A stretch of DNA of 64,000 bases, taken from positions 124,001-188,000 of the forward strand of contig NZ_JOJL01000014.1 in the NCBI RefSeq assembly GCF_000721705.1. Direction: 5' to 3'. Numbering within the stretch: the first letter of the stretch is position 1; the number at the start of each line of letters is the position of its first letter. This stretch comes from Actinoplanes subtropicus (GTDB lineage: Bacteria; Actinomycetota; Actinomycetes; Mycobacteriales; Micromonosporaceae). The notes below the pieces were generated by a model that was not told the DNA's origin, ran no database searches, and worked only from the letters and a program-made list of their open reading frames with translations. Below, in pieces: positions 1-8,985 of this stretch. The translations under genes and the position numbers were made by a program.

Positions 1-49
1 TGACGAGCACGAAGAACGAGCCGTCCTCGTTGTCGAAGGGGTTGGTCAT
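1..49 (-). CDS. MbtH-like protein (5' end only, cut by window edge)
   Basis: The first 16 codons read MTNPFDNEDGSFFVLV, the characteristic start of MbtH proteins, small chaperones that bind NRPS adenylation domains and are needed for activity of the tyrosine-activating A domains in glycopeptide assembly lines. The rest lies left of the window. It follows the ABC exporter by 19 bp on the same strand, so it is probably co-transcribed. In other glycopeptide clusters mbtH commonly sits near the cross-linking oxy P450 genes, which suggests those genes lie just outside the left edge (inference). The identification is firm for such a short piece because the motif is nearly invariant. Confidence 0.85.
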   Translation of the reverse strand, partial: MTNPFDNEDGSFFVLV

Positions 50-68
50 CGTGGTGTCCTCTCTGTTG

Positions 69-2027
69 TCATCCGCCGCGGACCGCGTGGCGCACCGGCT
101 CCGGCTCGTCGTCGTCCAGTTCGGCAGCGTCGGTCACCGGCTCGATGGCACTGTTTCCGGACTTGAAGTACTGCGTGTGATAGAGATCCGCGTAGAGACC
201 GCCCCGGGCCAGCAGTTCCTCGTGCGTCCCGCTCTCGCGGACCCGCCCGTCGTCGATGACCAGGATCTGGTCGGCCTCGCGGATCGTGGACAACCGGTGA
301 GCGATCACCAGCGAAGTGCGGTTGCGCAGGGCGGTCCGCAGGGCCCGCTGGACGGCGGCCTCCGACTCGGAGTCGAGGTGCGCGGTGGCCTCGTCGAGCA
401 CCACCACGGTAGGCGCCTTCAGCAGCAGCCGGGCGATGGCCAGCCGTTGCTTCTCGCCCCCCGACAAGCGGTAGCCGCGATCACCCACGATGGTGTCGAG
501 CCCGCCCGGGAGGGACTCGATCAGATTCCAGATCTGGGCTCCCCGGCAGGCCTCGATCAGATCGTCCTCGGTCGCGGTGGGACGGGCGTACAGGAGGTTC
601 TCCCGGATCGAGTCGTGGAAGAGGTAGGCGTCCTGGCTGACCACCCCGACCGTCTCCCGGATCGAGTCGAAGGTGAGGTCGCGCAGATCGTGTCCGCCGA
701 CGCGAACGGTGCCGGAGGTCGGGTCGTACAGGCGCGACACCAGGTGGGTGAGGGTGCTCTTCCCGGCGCCGGACGGGCCGACGAGCGCGGTGAGGGTTCC
801 GGCCGGCACGTGCAGGTCCACCCCGCGCAGGACCTCCGGCGTCGTCTCGCCGCGCACTCGCGCGGCGCGCACGTACTCCAGCGAGGCCAGCGAGACCTCG
901 TCGGCGGAGGGATAGCGGAACCAAACGTCCTGGAACTCGATGTCCGGAGCGAGGTTCTTCGCGAGTCCGATCGCGTCCGGGCGCTCCTCGATCAGCGGCT
1001 TGAGATCGAGCAGCTCGAAGGTCCGGGCGAAGCCCACCACGATGGTCTGCGCGGTCTCCTGCAGCCCGGACAGCTGGACGATCGGCCCGAACAGCCGGCC
1101 CAGCAGGGTGACGATGGCGACCAGCGTCCCGAGCTGGAACGCGCCGTTGAGCACCAGGCCACCGCCGACCCCGTAGACGAGCGCCGTGGCGAGCGAGGCC
1201 ATCAACCCCATCATGACGAAGGCCAGCCGGCCGTACACGGAAAGACGCACACCGATCCCGCGGATGTGCACGGCGCGGTTCGCGTACTCGGCCAGTTCCT
1301 CCTTCGGACGGCCGAAGAGCTTGGAGAGCATCGCGCCCTGCACGTTGAACCGCTCCTGGAGGAGCCCGCCGAGGGCGGCATTCGCCTCCATCAGCCCTTC
1401 GGTGCGCCGCTGGATCAGCCGGCCCACGTAGACCCAGGGCACGATGAACAGCGGGATCACCACCAGCGTGACGACCGCGACGAGCCACGACAGGACGAAC
1501 AGCTCCACCAGCACCAGCAGGACGGTCAGCCCGCTGGTGGCCGCCATCAGCAGGTAGCCGAACTGCTGCTGCGACATGATGAGCTCGGTGTGCAGCCGGT
1601 TGATCAGCACTCCGGTCTGGGTGCGGGTGAAGAAGGCGACCGGCAACCGCTGGACGTGGCCGAGAGCCTGCACCCGCAGGTCGTAGGTGACACCCTGGCC
1701 GATCCGGCCGGAGATGTAGGCCGACACCAGTTCCAGCAACCCACTGGCCACCGCCAGCCCCGCGGTGGCGAACGAAATCATCACCAACAGCCGGAGGTCG
1801 TGCTTGAGGATGCCGTCGTTGACCAGCTTCATCAGCAACAACGGAACCGCGACGACCAGGAGCGAATCGAGCGAGGCGACCAGGACGAAGAGCGCCACCT
1901 TGCCGATGTGCGGGCGGAAATACGCGAGCACCCGGCGCACCGTCCCCGGACGGACCTTGGTCACCCAGGGATCCGGATCATCGTCCGCGCCCTTGCCCGG
2001 TCCCCCGAAATTCAGAACTACGCTCAC
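69..2027 (-). CDS. ABC transporter, fused membrane and ATPase domains (probable glycopeptide exporter)
   Basis: Half-size ABC exporter of about 652 residues. An N-terminal six-helix transmembrane domain is followed by an ATPase domain with Walker A GPSGAGKST, signature LSGGEKQR and Walker B VVVLDEATAHLD. I chose the GTG at 2027 because AGAAGG lies 8 nt upstream and only 13 nt separate it from the mannosyltransferase stop; the open frame runs further to 2105 without support. Glycopeptide clusters regularly carry one exporter of this build (Tba in balhimycin), thought to export the finished antibiotic. It would act as a homodimer in the cytoplasmic membrane. The substrate is inferred from context only. 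Confidence 0.85.
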   Translation of the reverse strand: MSVVLNFGGPGKGADDDPDPWVTKVRPGTVRRVLAYFRPHIGKVALFVLVASLDSLLVVAVPLLLMKLVNDGILKHDLRLLVMISFATAGLAVASGLLELVSAYISGRIGQGVTYDLRVQALGHVQRLPVAFFTRTQTGVLINRLHTELIMSQQQFGYLLMAATSGLTVLLVLVELFVLSWLVAVVTLVVIPLFIVPWVYVGRLIQRRTEGLMEANAALGGLLQERFNVQGAMLSKLFGRPKEELAEYANRAVHIRGIGVRLSVYGRLAFVMMGLMASLATALVYGVGGGLVLNGAFQLGTLVAIVTLLGRLFGPIVQLSGLQETAQTIVVGFARTFELLDLKPLIEERPDAIGLAKNLAPDIEFQDVWFRYPSADEVSLASLEYVRAARVRGETTPEVLRGVDLHVPAGTLTALVGPSGAGKSTLTHLVSRLYDPTSGTVRVGGHDLRDLTFDSIRETVGVVSQDAYLFHDSIRENLLYARPTATEDDLIEACRGAQIWNLIESLPGGLDTIVGDRGYRLSGGEKQRLAIARLLLKAPTVVVLDEATAHLDSESEAAVQRALRTALRNRTSLVIAHRLSTIREADQILVIDDGRVRESGTHEELLARGGLYADLYHTQYFKSGNSAIEPVTDAAELDDDEPEPVRHAVRGG

Positions 2028-2040
2028 CAGAGCACCCTTC

Positions 2041-3762
2041 TCAGGCGGAGCCGGACGCCGGTCCGGCGTTGGCGTCGAAGGAACTGCCGGAGTAGTCCGG
2101 ATCAAGGACGGAGATGGCGTACGTGGCCGGCGCGGCCAGCATGGCCGCGATGCCGAGCGCCAGCCCGGCGGTGACCAGGGCGGTCGAGCCGGTCCGGCGC
2201 ACGCGCGCCAGGATCAGCGCCAGCAGGGCGACCACGCCGAGCGCGAGCGTGCCCCATCTCGCCCAGGGCAGGAAGTTCGGGAAGTGGGACCACAACCAGA
2301 CGCCCCAGGCCAGTTCGGTCGCGACCGCGAGAGGCAGCACCCAGGCCCGCCGGCCGCCGCGCCGGTACTCCTGCCCGAACGACACGATGCCGAGAGCGGA
2401 GAGGGCGGCGATGGCGGGGGCGAGCGTGGCCACGAACGCGGTGTGGTCGACCGCGCCGGCGCTGTACACGAACGCGTACATCGCCAGCCACACGCCCCAC
2501 ATCACCAGGCCGCCACGTACCGGCTCGGTCCGCTCGGTCCCGCGCCGCCACCAGAGGCCGAACAACAGGGACAGCAGCGTGAGCGGGAACAGCCAGCCGA
2601 TCGCGACGCCGAGGTGGCCATCGAGCAGCTTGGTCGAGCCCAGCGGATCCACCCGGCTCTCCACCTTGGACCGGTCCCCGCCCGGCGGGCCGCCGGCCAT
2701 CGGCCCTTGGCCCTGGGCCAACGGGCCGACGTTGCCCTGCTGGTCCTGGGCCAACGGGCCGACGTTGCCCTGCTGGTCCTGAGCCCTCGAACCGACATCC
2801 CCCGGCTGGTTCTGGCCCTGCGGTGCGCCGGGCGGACCCAGCGCCGGGCCGCCGCCGTCCCCTCTGAGGTTGAGCGGGGCGGCGCCGGGCAGATGGATGC
2901 CCACCCGGCTGAGACCGTTGTATCCGAACACCATGGCGAAGGCACTGTTGTTCGTGCTGCCGCTGACGTACGGCCGGTCGGCGGCCGGGGTGAAGGTGTA
3001 GAGAGCGATCCAGGACAGCGACACCGCCAGCGTCACCACCCCGGCGAGCCCCACGTGCTTGAGCCGGCGGCGCAGGTCGATCGGCGCGCTCAGCAGGTAG
3101 CCGGCCGCCAGGGCGGGGAGGATCATCCAGGCCTGCAGGGTCTTGCACTGGAAGGCCAGCCCGACCCAGACGCCGGCCCACACCAGCGACCGGAGCCGGC
3201 CCACCAGGACCGCGCGCTGATACGCGTCGGCGGCGAGCACCAGGCACATGACCAGCGCGCCGTCGGCCATGCTGTGCCCGAACATCGACGCGGTGACCGG
3301 GGTCAGGGTGAAGATGCCCGCGGCGAGCAGACCGGGCACCACGCCCGCCCACCGCCGCACGACCCGGTAGAGCACGAGCACCGAGACGACGCCCTCGATC
3401 ACCTGCGGCAGGGCCAGCGACCACGCGTGATAGCCGAAGATCCGGGCCGAGATCGCCTGCGGCACGAAGGACCCGGCGAGCTTGTCGAGCGTGTAGGTCG
3501 CCTTCGGGTCGGCCGCGCCGTAGATGAGCGCCTTCCAGCTCTCGGACATGCTCTTGGCGGCGTCGGAGTACAGCGGCGCGAAGTCGACCAGCCGCAGGTT
3601 CCATGCGTACAGCACCAGCGCCACGACAGTGATGCCCAGCAACGTGGGCCTGGCCCACCCCGGCTGGCCGGCCGGCGAGCGCCACACCGCCCAGCGGCCG
3701 GCGGCGCCCGCGGGCTCCGGTTCTCGGGACTGCGACGGCAGATCGGTAAGTGTTTCGGACAC
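2041..3762 (-). CDS. ArnT/PMT-type membrane glycosyltransferase (probable mannosyltransferase)
   Basis: Polytopic membrane protein of 573 residues in the GT39/ArnT style. An acidic motif sits after the first helix (FAPLYSDAAKSM, near residue 65), many hydrophobic helices follow, and a large extracytoplasmic loop comes before the last helices. GTG start with GGAGG about 8 nt upstream. Homologues in teicoplanin, ristocetin and A40926 clusters attach mannose from a polyprenyl phosphate donor to the Dpg7 hydroxyl outside the membrane, so mannosylation is the likely role here. The loop holds a glutamine-rich repeat around residues 317-350 (see repeat at 2713). The family is clear; sugar and position are inferred. 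Confidence 0.75.
   Translation of the reverse strand: MSETLTDLPSQSREPEPAGAAGRWAVWRSPAGQPGWARPTLLGITVVALVLYAWNLRLVDFAPLYSDAAKSMSESWKALIYGAADPKATYTLDKLAGSFVPQAISARIFGYHAWSLALPQVIEGVVSVLVLYRVVRRWAGVVPGLLAAGIFTLTPVTASMFGHSMADGALVMCLVLAADAYQRAVLVGRLRSLVWAGVWVGLAFQCKTLQAWMILPALAAGYLLSAPIDLRRRLKHVGLAGVVTLAVSLSWIALYTFTPAADRPYVSGSTNNSAFAMVFGYNGLSRVGIHLPGAAPLNLRGDGGGPALGPPGAPQGQNQPGDVGSRAQDQQGNVGPLAQDQQGNVGPLAQGQGPMAGGPPGGDRSKVESRVDPLGSTKLLDGHLGVAIGWLFPLTLLSLLFGLWWRRGTERTEPVRGGLVMWGVWLAMYAFVYSAGAVDHTAFVATLAPAIAALSALGIVSFGQEYRRGGRRAWVLPLAVATELAWGVWLWSHFPNFLPWARWGTLALGVVALLALILARVRRTGSTALVTAGLALGIAAMLAAPATYAISVLDPDYSGSSFDANAGPASGSA
2713..2811. repeat. 33-bp in-frame tandem repeat inside the mannosyltransferase gene
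   Basis: Two identical 33-bp units (2713-2745, 2746-2778) and a diverged third (2779-2811). On the coding strand they encode copies of an 11-residue unit containing AQDQQGNVGPL. The repeat keeps frame and adds a flexible Q/G/N-rich stretch to a predicted outside loop, so copy number could vary without breaking the gene. Confidence 0.85.
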
Positions 3763-3957
3763 CCGGGTACCTCCAGGCGTGATACGGCATGGGTCGGGAA
3801 GGTCAAGACCGTTCCATCGGCGCCGGCGGGGCGAGCCCGGCTGATCCGCTCGGTGCGGGAGCCGTGAGCTGCCGGTTCGGCGGGCTCCCGAAGCGTCGGG
3901 ATCAGTCTGCTGACCGCGATGGCACTCCTCAATAGGTGCACCTTGGACAGCAGCGGC

Positions 3958-4908
3958 TCACACCGGAAGGCCGGCCGCCTCGTACAGCATCCGCGCGGCC
4001 ACGTCGGTCCCATCGGTGCGGATCGTGCCGGCCACGGCTGCTGCCCGCGCCCGGGTCTCCGGGGCCAGTGCCCCGGTGAGCGCGGCCGACAGGGAACCGA
4101 CGGTCGGGGCCGGCCCGTCGTGCGCCACGCCGATGCCCAGCTCGGCCACCCGGCCCGCATAGTGCGGCTGGTCCGCCACCTGGGGCACCACGATCTGGGG
4201 TACGCCGGCCCGGGCGGCCACGTGCGTCGTGCCCGTGCCGCCGTGATGCACCACGGCGGCCACCCGGCCGAACAGCACCTGCAGGTTCACCTCGCCGACG
4301 GCGAGACAGTCGTCCCGGTCGTCGGGCAACGCCAGGTCGTCGCCGCCGACGCCCGGCGGTGCGGGCGCCAGCACCGGGTCGGCCGCCAGCCAGGGCCGAT
4401 CGGTGTGGCAGTAGTCGACGACGTTCTCGACCGGCGGCAGGCCGAGCCGGGTCCGGTGCTTGTTGAGCTCGCCGCCGAACAGACCGTCGGAGCCCTTGTT
4501 GAATGGGACCCGCTGGTCCGGCGTGGGCAGCACGAACGGGGACGGAACCGCATAGAAATAGGGGATGCCGAGCTTCTCGGCGATCGACCGCACCGCGACC
4601 GCGCCGGAGATCAAGCCGCTCGCCAGCACCACATCGCATCCCCGCGCGACCGCCGGCACGGTCTCGAACTGCTCGGCGATGCCCGCGCCCGCGTTCCTGA
4701 CGTCGGGCGAGCGCCCGAGCCCACCCACCCCTTCGAGCACCGACCGGCCGGCCAGCACGAGCGGCACGCCGGCCTCGGCCAGCCGCCCGGCGAAATCCGA
4801 CGGCGCGCACATCCGCACCTCGGCCCCGAGTGCCCGCAGCCGCACCGACAACGCGACCAGCGGCTCGACATCTCCGCGGGGTCCGTTCGACCAGATCAAC
4901 ACACGCAT
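3958..4908 (-). CDS. Glycopeptide family 1 glycosyltransferase with an in-frame central deletion
   Basis: GT-B fold, family GT1 (Gtf type). The N-terminal half starts MRVLIWSNGPRGDVEPLVAL and the C-terminal half keeps the donor-site stretch HHGGTGTTHVAARAGVPQ. It has only 316 residues against 406-414 for its neighbours. Around residue 190 the sequence jumps from LAPAPPGVGG to [11 protein letters not shown], removing about 85-90 residues that in the paralogues hold PPVYVGFGS and the inter-domain linker. The deletion keeps frame but should disable the enzyme if real. The join falls at the end of a 98-bp block identical to one in the gene at 13260, so an assembly error is a serious alternative. 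ATG start at 4908. Confidence 0.75.
   Translation of the reverse strand: MRVLIWSNGPRGDVEPLVALSVRLRALGAEVRMCAPSDFAGRLAEAGVPLVLAGRSVLEGVGGLGRSPDVRNAGAGIAEQFETVPAVARGCDVVLASGLISGAVAVRSIAEKLGIPYFYAVPSPFVLPTPDQRVPFNKGSDGLFGGELNKHRTRLGLPPVENVVDYCHTDRPWLAADPVLAPAPPGVGGDDLALPDDRDDCLAVGEVNLQVLFGRVAAVVHHGGTGTTHVAARAGVPQIVVPQVADQPHYAGRVAELGIGVAHDGPAPTVGSLSAALTGALAPETRARAAAVAGTIRTDGTDVAARMLYEAAGLPV
4243..4340. repeat. 98-bp block identical to 13560-13657
   Basis: Part of the glycosyltransferase gene at 3958. It runs from the HHGGTGTT donor-site codons to LALPDD and matches base for base the block in the broken glycosyltransferase at 13260. In both genes the sequence departs immediately after GCCAGGTCGT (plus strand), exactly where the central coding segment is missing. 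Confidence 0.9.
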
Positions 4909-4940
4909 GTCAGCTCCCCTGTCCGCGATACCCGGTCACG

Positions 4941-5753
4941 TCAGCGCCGGATCGCGACGATGCCGACCGTGGCGTAGTGCATGGTGAAGGCGCCGCCCAT
5001 CTCGTCGATCGCCGCGCCGAGATGAGCCTGGAACCGGGCGAGCGCGTCCGGCGCGAGGGCGTGGAAACCGCCCTGGGTGAGCAGATGGTCCAGCCATTCG
5101 TCGCGGGTGCAGGTCCGATCCCATTCGTATCGCATTCCTTCCGGCACCCCGAAGGCATTGGTGCGGCCGATACCGTCGGCGGCTTTCGTGTATTGGTTCG
5201 CATAGATGTTCCTGGCGTAGTCCTCGACGCTTTCGCCCGGTTCGGGTCCCGGTTCCGCCGGCGCGTCCGGCACGGCGTAGCGGTACGCCTCGTCCAGCGC
5301 CGTCAGAACGGCTCCCGGAAGTTCCGGCTCGTTGTCGAACAGGGCCAGCACGCCCCCGGGCCGGAGCACGTCGGCCGCCTTCCGCGCGCCCGCGAGCGGA
5401 TCCACCCAGTGCCAGGCGGTGCCCGAGACGACCGCGTCGAAGGTGCGGCCCGCGGGGTCCCAGTCCTCGAATCTCGCCACCTCGACGTCGAGTCCCCGGC
5501 CGCGGGCGAAGTCGGCCATCCGCGGGTCCGGCTCGACCCCGAGCACCGTGCCGCCGGCCGCCTGGAACAGACGCGAAGAAATACCGGTGCCGCAGCCGAC
5601 GTCGACGAATTTCGTACCCGGGGCCAACCCGACCATGCGGTCGATCAATTCTTGCGGATAAGTGGGACGGGCGCGGTCGTAGCGCGCGGCGTCGAGGCCG
5701 AACCACTCAGCGATCTGCCGGTTCTCGTGCGGTTCACGGGAGAGATTGAGCAT
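4941..5753 (-). CDS. Class I SAM-dependent methyltransferase
   Basis: Rossmann-fold methyltransferase with the SAM motif FVDVGCGTGISS and the conserved acidic end of strand 2 (VLGVEPD). A tryptophan-rich segment, GTAWHWVDP, resembles Methyltransf_11 family proteins. I favour the ATG at 5753 (about 270 residues), just before the conserved FGLDAARYDRARPTYP. The open frame extends to a TTG at 5843 (300 residues) and the upstream ribosome site is weak, so the start is uncertain. In ristocetin-type clusters methyltransferases form the C-terminal methyl ester or methylate nitrogen or sugar oxygen. I cannot choose among these from sequence. It lies between the second methyltransferase and a glycosyltransferase. 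Confidence 0.7.
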   Translation of the reverse strand: MLNLSREPHENRQIAEWFGLDAARYDRARPTYPQELIDRMVGLAPGTKFVDVGCGTGISSRLFQAAGGTVLGVEPDPRMADFARGRGLDVEVARFEDWDPAGRTFDAVVSGTAWHWVDPLAGARKAADVLRPGGVLALFDNEPELPGAVLTALDEAYRYAVPDAPAEPGPEPGESVEDYARNIYANQYTKAADGIGRTNAFGVPEGMRYEWDRTCTRDEWLDHLLTQGGFHALAPDALARFQAHLGAAIDEMGGAFTMHYATVGIVAIRR

Positions 5754-5868
5754 GGCCTGACGATAGTGAGATTCGGCGATGTCCAGGTCGGCCGCCGGGC
5801 GCCGGCGGACAAGCGCGGAACCGCGTTTCGGGTGCTCGTCCAACCGGCCGCAATGAGCGGCTGGACGC

Positions 5869-6603
5869 TCAGCCGGGCGTGCGGGCCACGGCGAAGACGG
5901 ACTGGCCGAACGGCGGCCGCACGATCCGCTCGGCGGCCCGGGTGACCGGCAGCACCAGCCGGTCGTACGCCTTGACCATCGGACCGTCCTTCGGCGTCAG
6001 CCGGAAGATGCTGGTGGCACCGTAGTAACCGAGCAGGCCGAGGGCGTTGGCGTAGTGCACCTTCTCGACCCGCAGGCCGGCCTCGATCAGGGCCGTGCGC
6101 ATCGACTTCCTCGTGTACCGGCGGAGGTGGCCGGTGGCGACGTCGACCCGGCTCATGGCGAACATGAACGCCGGCACGATCAGGATGACGTGACCACCCG
6201 GGCGGACGAAGCCGGCCATGCTGCGCAGGGCGCCGACATGGTCCTCGATGTGCTCGAGCACGTTGTACGACACGGCGGCGCTGTACCGGCCTTCGACGCC
6301 GGTCGACGGCAGCAGCACCTTCCGCACCTCGATGGCGGGATACCCGGCCATCCGCTCCTCGAGCCGCACCAGCCGATCCGGGTCGGCTTCGGTCGCGGTG
6401 AACCTCGGAAGGCGCTCAGCCCACTCGATCGCGTAGTCGCCCAGGCCGCTGCCGATCTCGATCGGGTTGTCACCCAGGTACGGAAGGGCCAGCTCCACGA
6501 ACCACCGCCGGTGATTCACGGCCGTCGCCAGTCCCTCCAGCACCTCGGACTGGACCCGCTGGTCTCCCGTGATGCCGGCCGGGCGGTCCGATGCGGTCGT
6601 CAT
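5869..6603 (-). CDS. Class I SAM-dependent methyltransferase
   Basis: Protein of 244 residues with SAM motif I IEIGSGLGDYAIEW, followed by ATEADPDRL and YNVLEHIEDH, the Methyltransf_11/12 pattern. It starts at an ATG 13 bp after the 2,3-dehydratase stop, so it belongs to the sugar operon. It is too short for, and lacks the zinc-binding N-terminus of, EvaC-type C-3 methyltransferases (about 410 residues), so it should not make a vancosamine-type branched sugar. Sugar or aglycone O-methylation, including the carboxyl methyl ester seen in ristocetin and actaplanin, is plausible but unproven. Confidence 0.7.
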   Translation of the reverse strand: MTTASDRPAGITGDQRVQSEVLEGLATAVNHRRWFVELALPYLGDNPIEIGSGLGDYAIEWAERLPRFTATEADPDRLVRLEERMAGYPAIEVRKVLLPSTGVEGRYSAAVSYNVLEHIEDHVGALRSMAGFVRPGGHVILIVPAFMFAMSRVDVATGHLRRYTRKSMRTALIEAGLRVEKVHYANALGLLGYYGATSIFRLTPKDGPMVKAYDRLVLPVTRAAERIVRPPFGQSVFAVARTPG

Positions 6604-6616
6604 CGCCCCTCCATGG

Positions 6617-8005
6617 TCAAGACAGCCGGACCGTGCCGGCGTTCAGACAGGACAACAGCGTGCGGGTCTGGACGTTGAGGTAGTGACCATGGCCGGACAG
6701 GGCACCGAGTTGACCCACGGTGGCCCAGGTGAAGCCGGCCGGCGGCTGCGGCGCGACCTCGTCCTCGGTGACGTCGACGAACAGATAGCGACTCTCCGCG
6801 TTGAGGAAGCGGCCGCCCTCCTCGGAGTGCAGCGCCTCGTAGCGGATCCGTTCGGCCGGGGCCGCGAGCACCAGGTCCAGGAAGGGTGGACGATCCTCCG
6901 CGGGCAGGTGCGCCGAGTTGGCCGGGTTGCACTGCACCGTCGGAGCGAGCTCGACGGTGTCCAGCAGGCCGGCCTCCGGCTTGGCCTGGACCAGCAGATG
7001 CGGTACGCCGCCGATGTCGCGGACCAGGAACGCGGCGACGCCCGTTCCGGTCGGTTCGATCAGCGGCTGCGACCAGCTCGTCACCTCCCGGTTGCTCGCC
7101 TCGACGGAGACGGCGACCAGCCGGAAGTAGCGGCCGTCCGGCCGGTGCACGGAGAACGCGTCGCGCTCCCAGCCCGCGATTCCGGCCAGCGGCTTGCACT
7201 CGATCACGGTGTTCCACCGGGACCGCTCGACGGTGAACCAGGACTGCAACTCGGCGTCGCTGTGCACGGCCCCCGCTTCCGGGGCGGCCATCGGCAGGCA
7301 GGCGAGGACCGTACGCGTATCCATGTTCACCACGTTGTCCAGGCTCAGCAGCTCGCCGATCTGGCCCAGGGTGAGCCAGCAGAAGTCCTCGTGCGGCACC
7401 ACCTCGCTGGTCGCCTCGACCAGCATGTTGCGGTTGGACTTGCGGTAGAACCAGGAGCCGTGTTCCGACTGGAGCACGTCGACGAGCACCCGGCCGCGCC
7501 GAGGTCCGGCGAAATGCTCGAGATAGCGCACCCCGGCGCCGCGGTGGACGCCGGTGTAGTTGCTCCGGGTGGCCTGCACGGTGGGCGAGAGCTGCAGCTG
7601 ATTGGGGTTGCCCGGCTCCATCTTGGCCTGCAGCAGGAAATGCGGGACGCCGTCGAAGTCCTTGGTCAGGATGCCCAGGATGCCGGCCTCCGGCTGGTGG
7701 ATGATCGGCTGCTCCCAGCTGCGGACCTCGCCGTCGCCGAGCGCGATCGACAGCCCCTCGACACTGAAGAACCGGCCGGTGCGATGCCTCAGGTTGCCCG
7801 TCCCCGGCGCGAACGACCAGGCGTCGAGGTCGTCGAACACGATCCGATCGACCCGGAACCGGTGCGCCCGGGCCCGGCCGGCGAACCACGCCCGGAAGTC
7901 CGCGGTCCGGATCATGTGGCCCTCGGCGGTCTGCGCCGCCGAGCGCCACAGCCGGTGCGGCAGAGCGTCGTCGGCACGCGGATGGAGGGCGATGGCCGCG
8001 GTCAC
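6617..8005 (-). CDS. NDP-4-keto-6-deoxyglucose 2,3-dehydratase (EvaA type)
   Basis: Protein of 462 residues made of two similar halves, as in the Nudix-like EvaA/TylX3 family: W(S/E)QP(L/I)I occurs in each half (SWEQPIIHQPEAG, SWSQPLIEPTGTG), as does FLLQAKMEPG / LLVQAKPEAG. It removes the C-2 hydroxyl of dTDP-4-keto-6-deoxyglucose, the committed step to 2,6-dideoxy and 2,3,6-trideoxy-3-amino sugars. GTG start overlaps the ketoreductase stop by 4 nt. With the aminotransferase, epimerase and ketoreductase it forms the set needed for a dTDP-3-amino-2,3,6-trideoxy-L-hexose such as ristosamine. Confidence 0.9.
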   Translation of the reverse strand: MTAAIALHPRADDALPHRLWRSAAQTAEGHMIRTADFRAWFAGRARAHRFRVDRIVFDDLDAWSFAPGTGNLRHRTGRFFSVEGLSIALGDGEVRSWEQPIIHQPEAGILGILTKDFDGVPHFLLQAKMEPGNPNQLQLSPTVQATRSNYTGVHRGAGVRYLEHFAGPRRGRVLVDVLQSEHGSWFYRKSNRNMLVEATSEVVPHEDFCWLTLGQIGELLSLDNVVNMDTRTVLACLPMAAPEAGAVHSDAELQSWFTVERSRWNTVIECKPLAGIAGWERDAFSVHRPDGRYFRLVAVSVEASNREVTSWSQPLIEPTGTGVAAFLVRDIGGVPHLLVQAKPEAGLLDTVELAPTVQCNPANSAHLPAEDRPPFLDLVLAAPAERIRYEALHSEEGGRFLNAESRYLFVDVTEDEVAPQPPAGFTWATVGQLGALSGHGHYLNVQTRTLLSCLNAGTVRLS

Positions 8006-8985
8006 GACGGCTCAGCCTCGCGAACGCACTGCACGACCGTACGCGCGAGCGCCTCGTCGAGCGGCACCCGTGGGCTCCAGCCGGTGACGGCACGGAAGCC
8101 CGACGAGTCGATGGTGACGCTCTGGAAGTCGCCGGCCTCCGCGTGCGCGGGCGCCGGCACCGACACGACCGGTACCGGCGGCCTGCCGGTCTCCTCGGCA
8201 ACCAGCTTGGCCACCATCCTGAACACCTCGCCCAGGGGCGCCCCGTACCCGGAACCGAGCAGCCACGCGCGGCCGGCCAGCTCCGCGATGTGATCGGCCG
8301 CGGCCACCAGGGCCCGGGCCACGTCGTCGATGTAGACCAGGTCGCGGCGTACCGTGCCGTCGTGCCACATGGTGATGTCCTGGCCGGCCACCGCGCGCCG
8401 CACCATCAGCGACACCACCCCCTTGTCCCGGGCGGTGGAGCGGGGGCCGGAGCCGAAGACCGTGGGCAGCCGGATCGAGGTGGCCTGGACGACACCCGCC
8501 GCGTCGGCGGCCAGCAGGATCCGCTCGGCGGCCAGCTTCTGCCGGTCGTACTCCCCCGCCGGCCGGTCCGTCTCGGTGCCGTCCAGGATCTCGCGGGCGG
8601 CCGGTCCGGCCTGCGAGGCCGCGCCGGCGAACACCACCCGCAACGGCGGGCCGGACCGGCGTGCGGCGTCGACCAGGTCGCGGACCAGGCCGACGGTGAC
8701 CCGCTCGGCCGCCGCGTCCCCGTCGGCCACTCGCCAGGTGGTCGAGCCGGCGATGTACGCCACGGCATGGATCACGACGTCGGCGCCGGCCACGGCCTCG
8801 GCCATCGAGCCCGGCTCGCAGAGATCGGCCGATCGCACCTCGATCTCCGCGCGGGTGTCGCCGGGGACGAGCGCCGGCCGGCGGGACACCGCGCGCACCC
8901 GGATCGGACGGGTGGCGAGCTCGCGCAGCACGGCCGAGCCGACGAACCCGCTCGCGCCGAGCAGCACGACCCGGGGTGGGTTCAC
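8002..8985 (-). CDS. dTDP-4-keto-sugar reductase/epimerase, extended SDR (EvaE type)
   Basis: Extended short-chain dehydrogenase with NAD(P) motif LLGASGFVGSAV at the N-terminus and the catalytic YDRQK (Y-x-x-x-K). It probably reduces the C-4 ketone as the last step of the aminosugar pathway, setting the C-4 configuration that separates ristosamine-, acosamine- and daunosamine-type sugars. I place the start at the GTG at 8985, which overlaps the epimerase stop as GTGA, the pattern used throughout this operon; a GTG two codons earlier (8991) is also possible. The family is certain; the stereochemical outcome cannot be read. Confidence 0.85.
   Translation of the reverse strand: MNPPRVVLLGASGFVGSAVLRELATRPIRVRAVSRRPALVPGDTRAEIEVRSADLCEPGSMAEAVAGADVVIHAVAYIAGSTTWRVADGDAAAERVTVGLVRDLVDAARRSGPPLRVVFAGAASQAGPAAREILDGTETDRPAGEYDRQKLAAERILLAADAAGVVQATSIRLPTVFGSGPRSTARDKGVVSLMVRRAVAGQDITMWHDGTVRRDLVYIDDVARALVAAADHIAELAGRAWLLGSGYGAPLGEVFRMVAKLVAEETGRPPVPVVSVPAPAHAEAGDFQSVTIDSSGFRAVTGWSPRVPLDEALARTVVQCVREAEPS

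Noticed and set aside
2713..2811. Tandem repeat as a CRISPR array
   Set aside because: The units are contiguous, in frame with a coding gene and have no spacers.
3943..3948. TTGGAC between the first glycosyltransferase and the mannosyltransferase as a fourth Bbr site
   Set aside because: At 17-bp spacing the partner reads TGGCAC, not GTCCAR, and the conserved flank is absent. It is a half-site at most.
5754..5843. TTG-started N-terminal extension of the methyltransferase at 4941
   Set aside because: Rare start codon, no ribosome site and no recognisable family sequence before the ATG at 5753. It remains possible.
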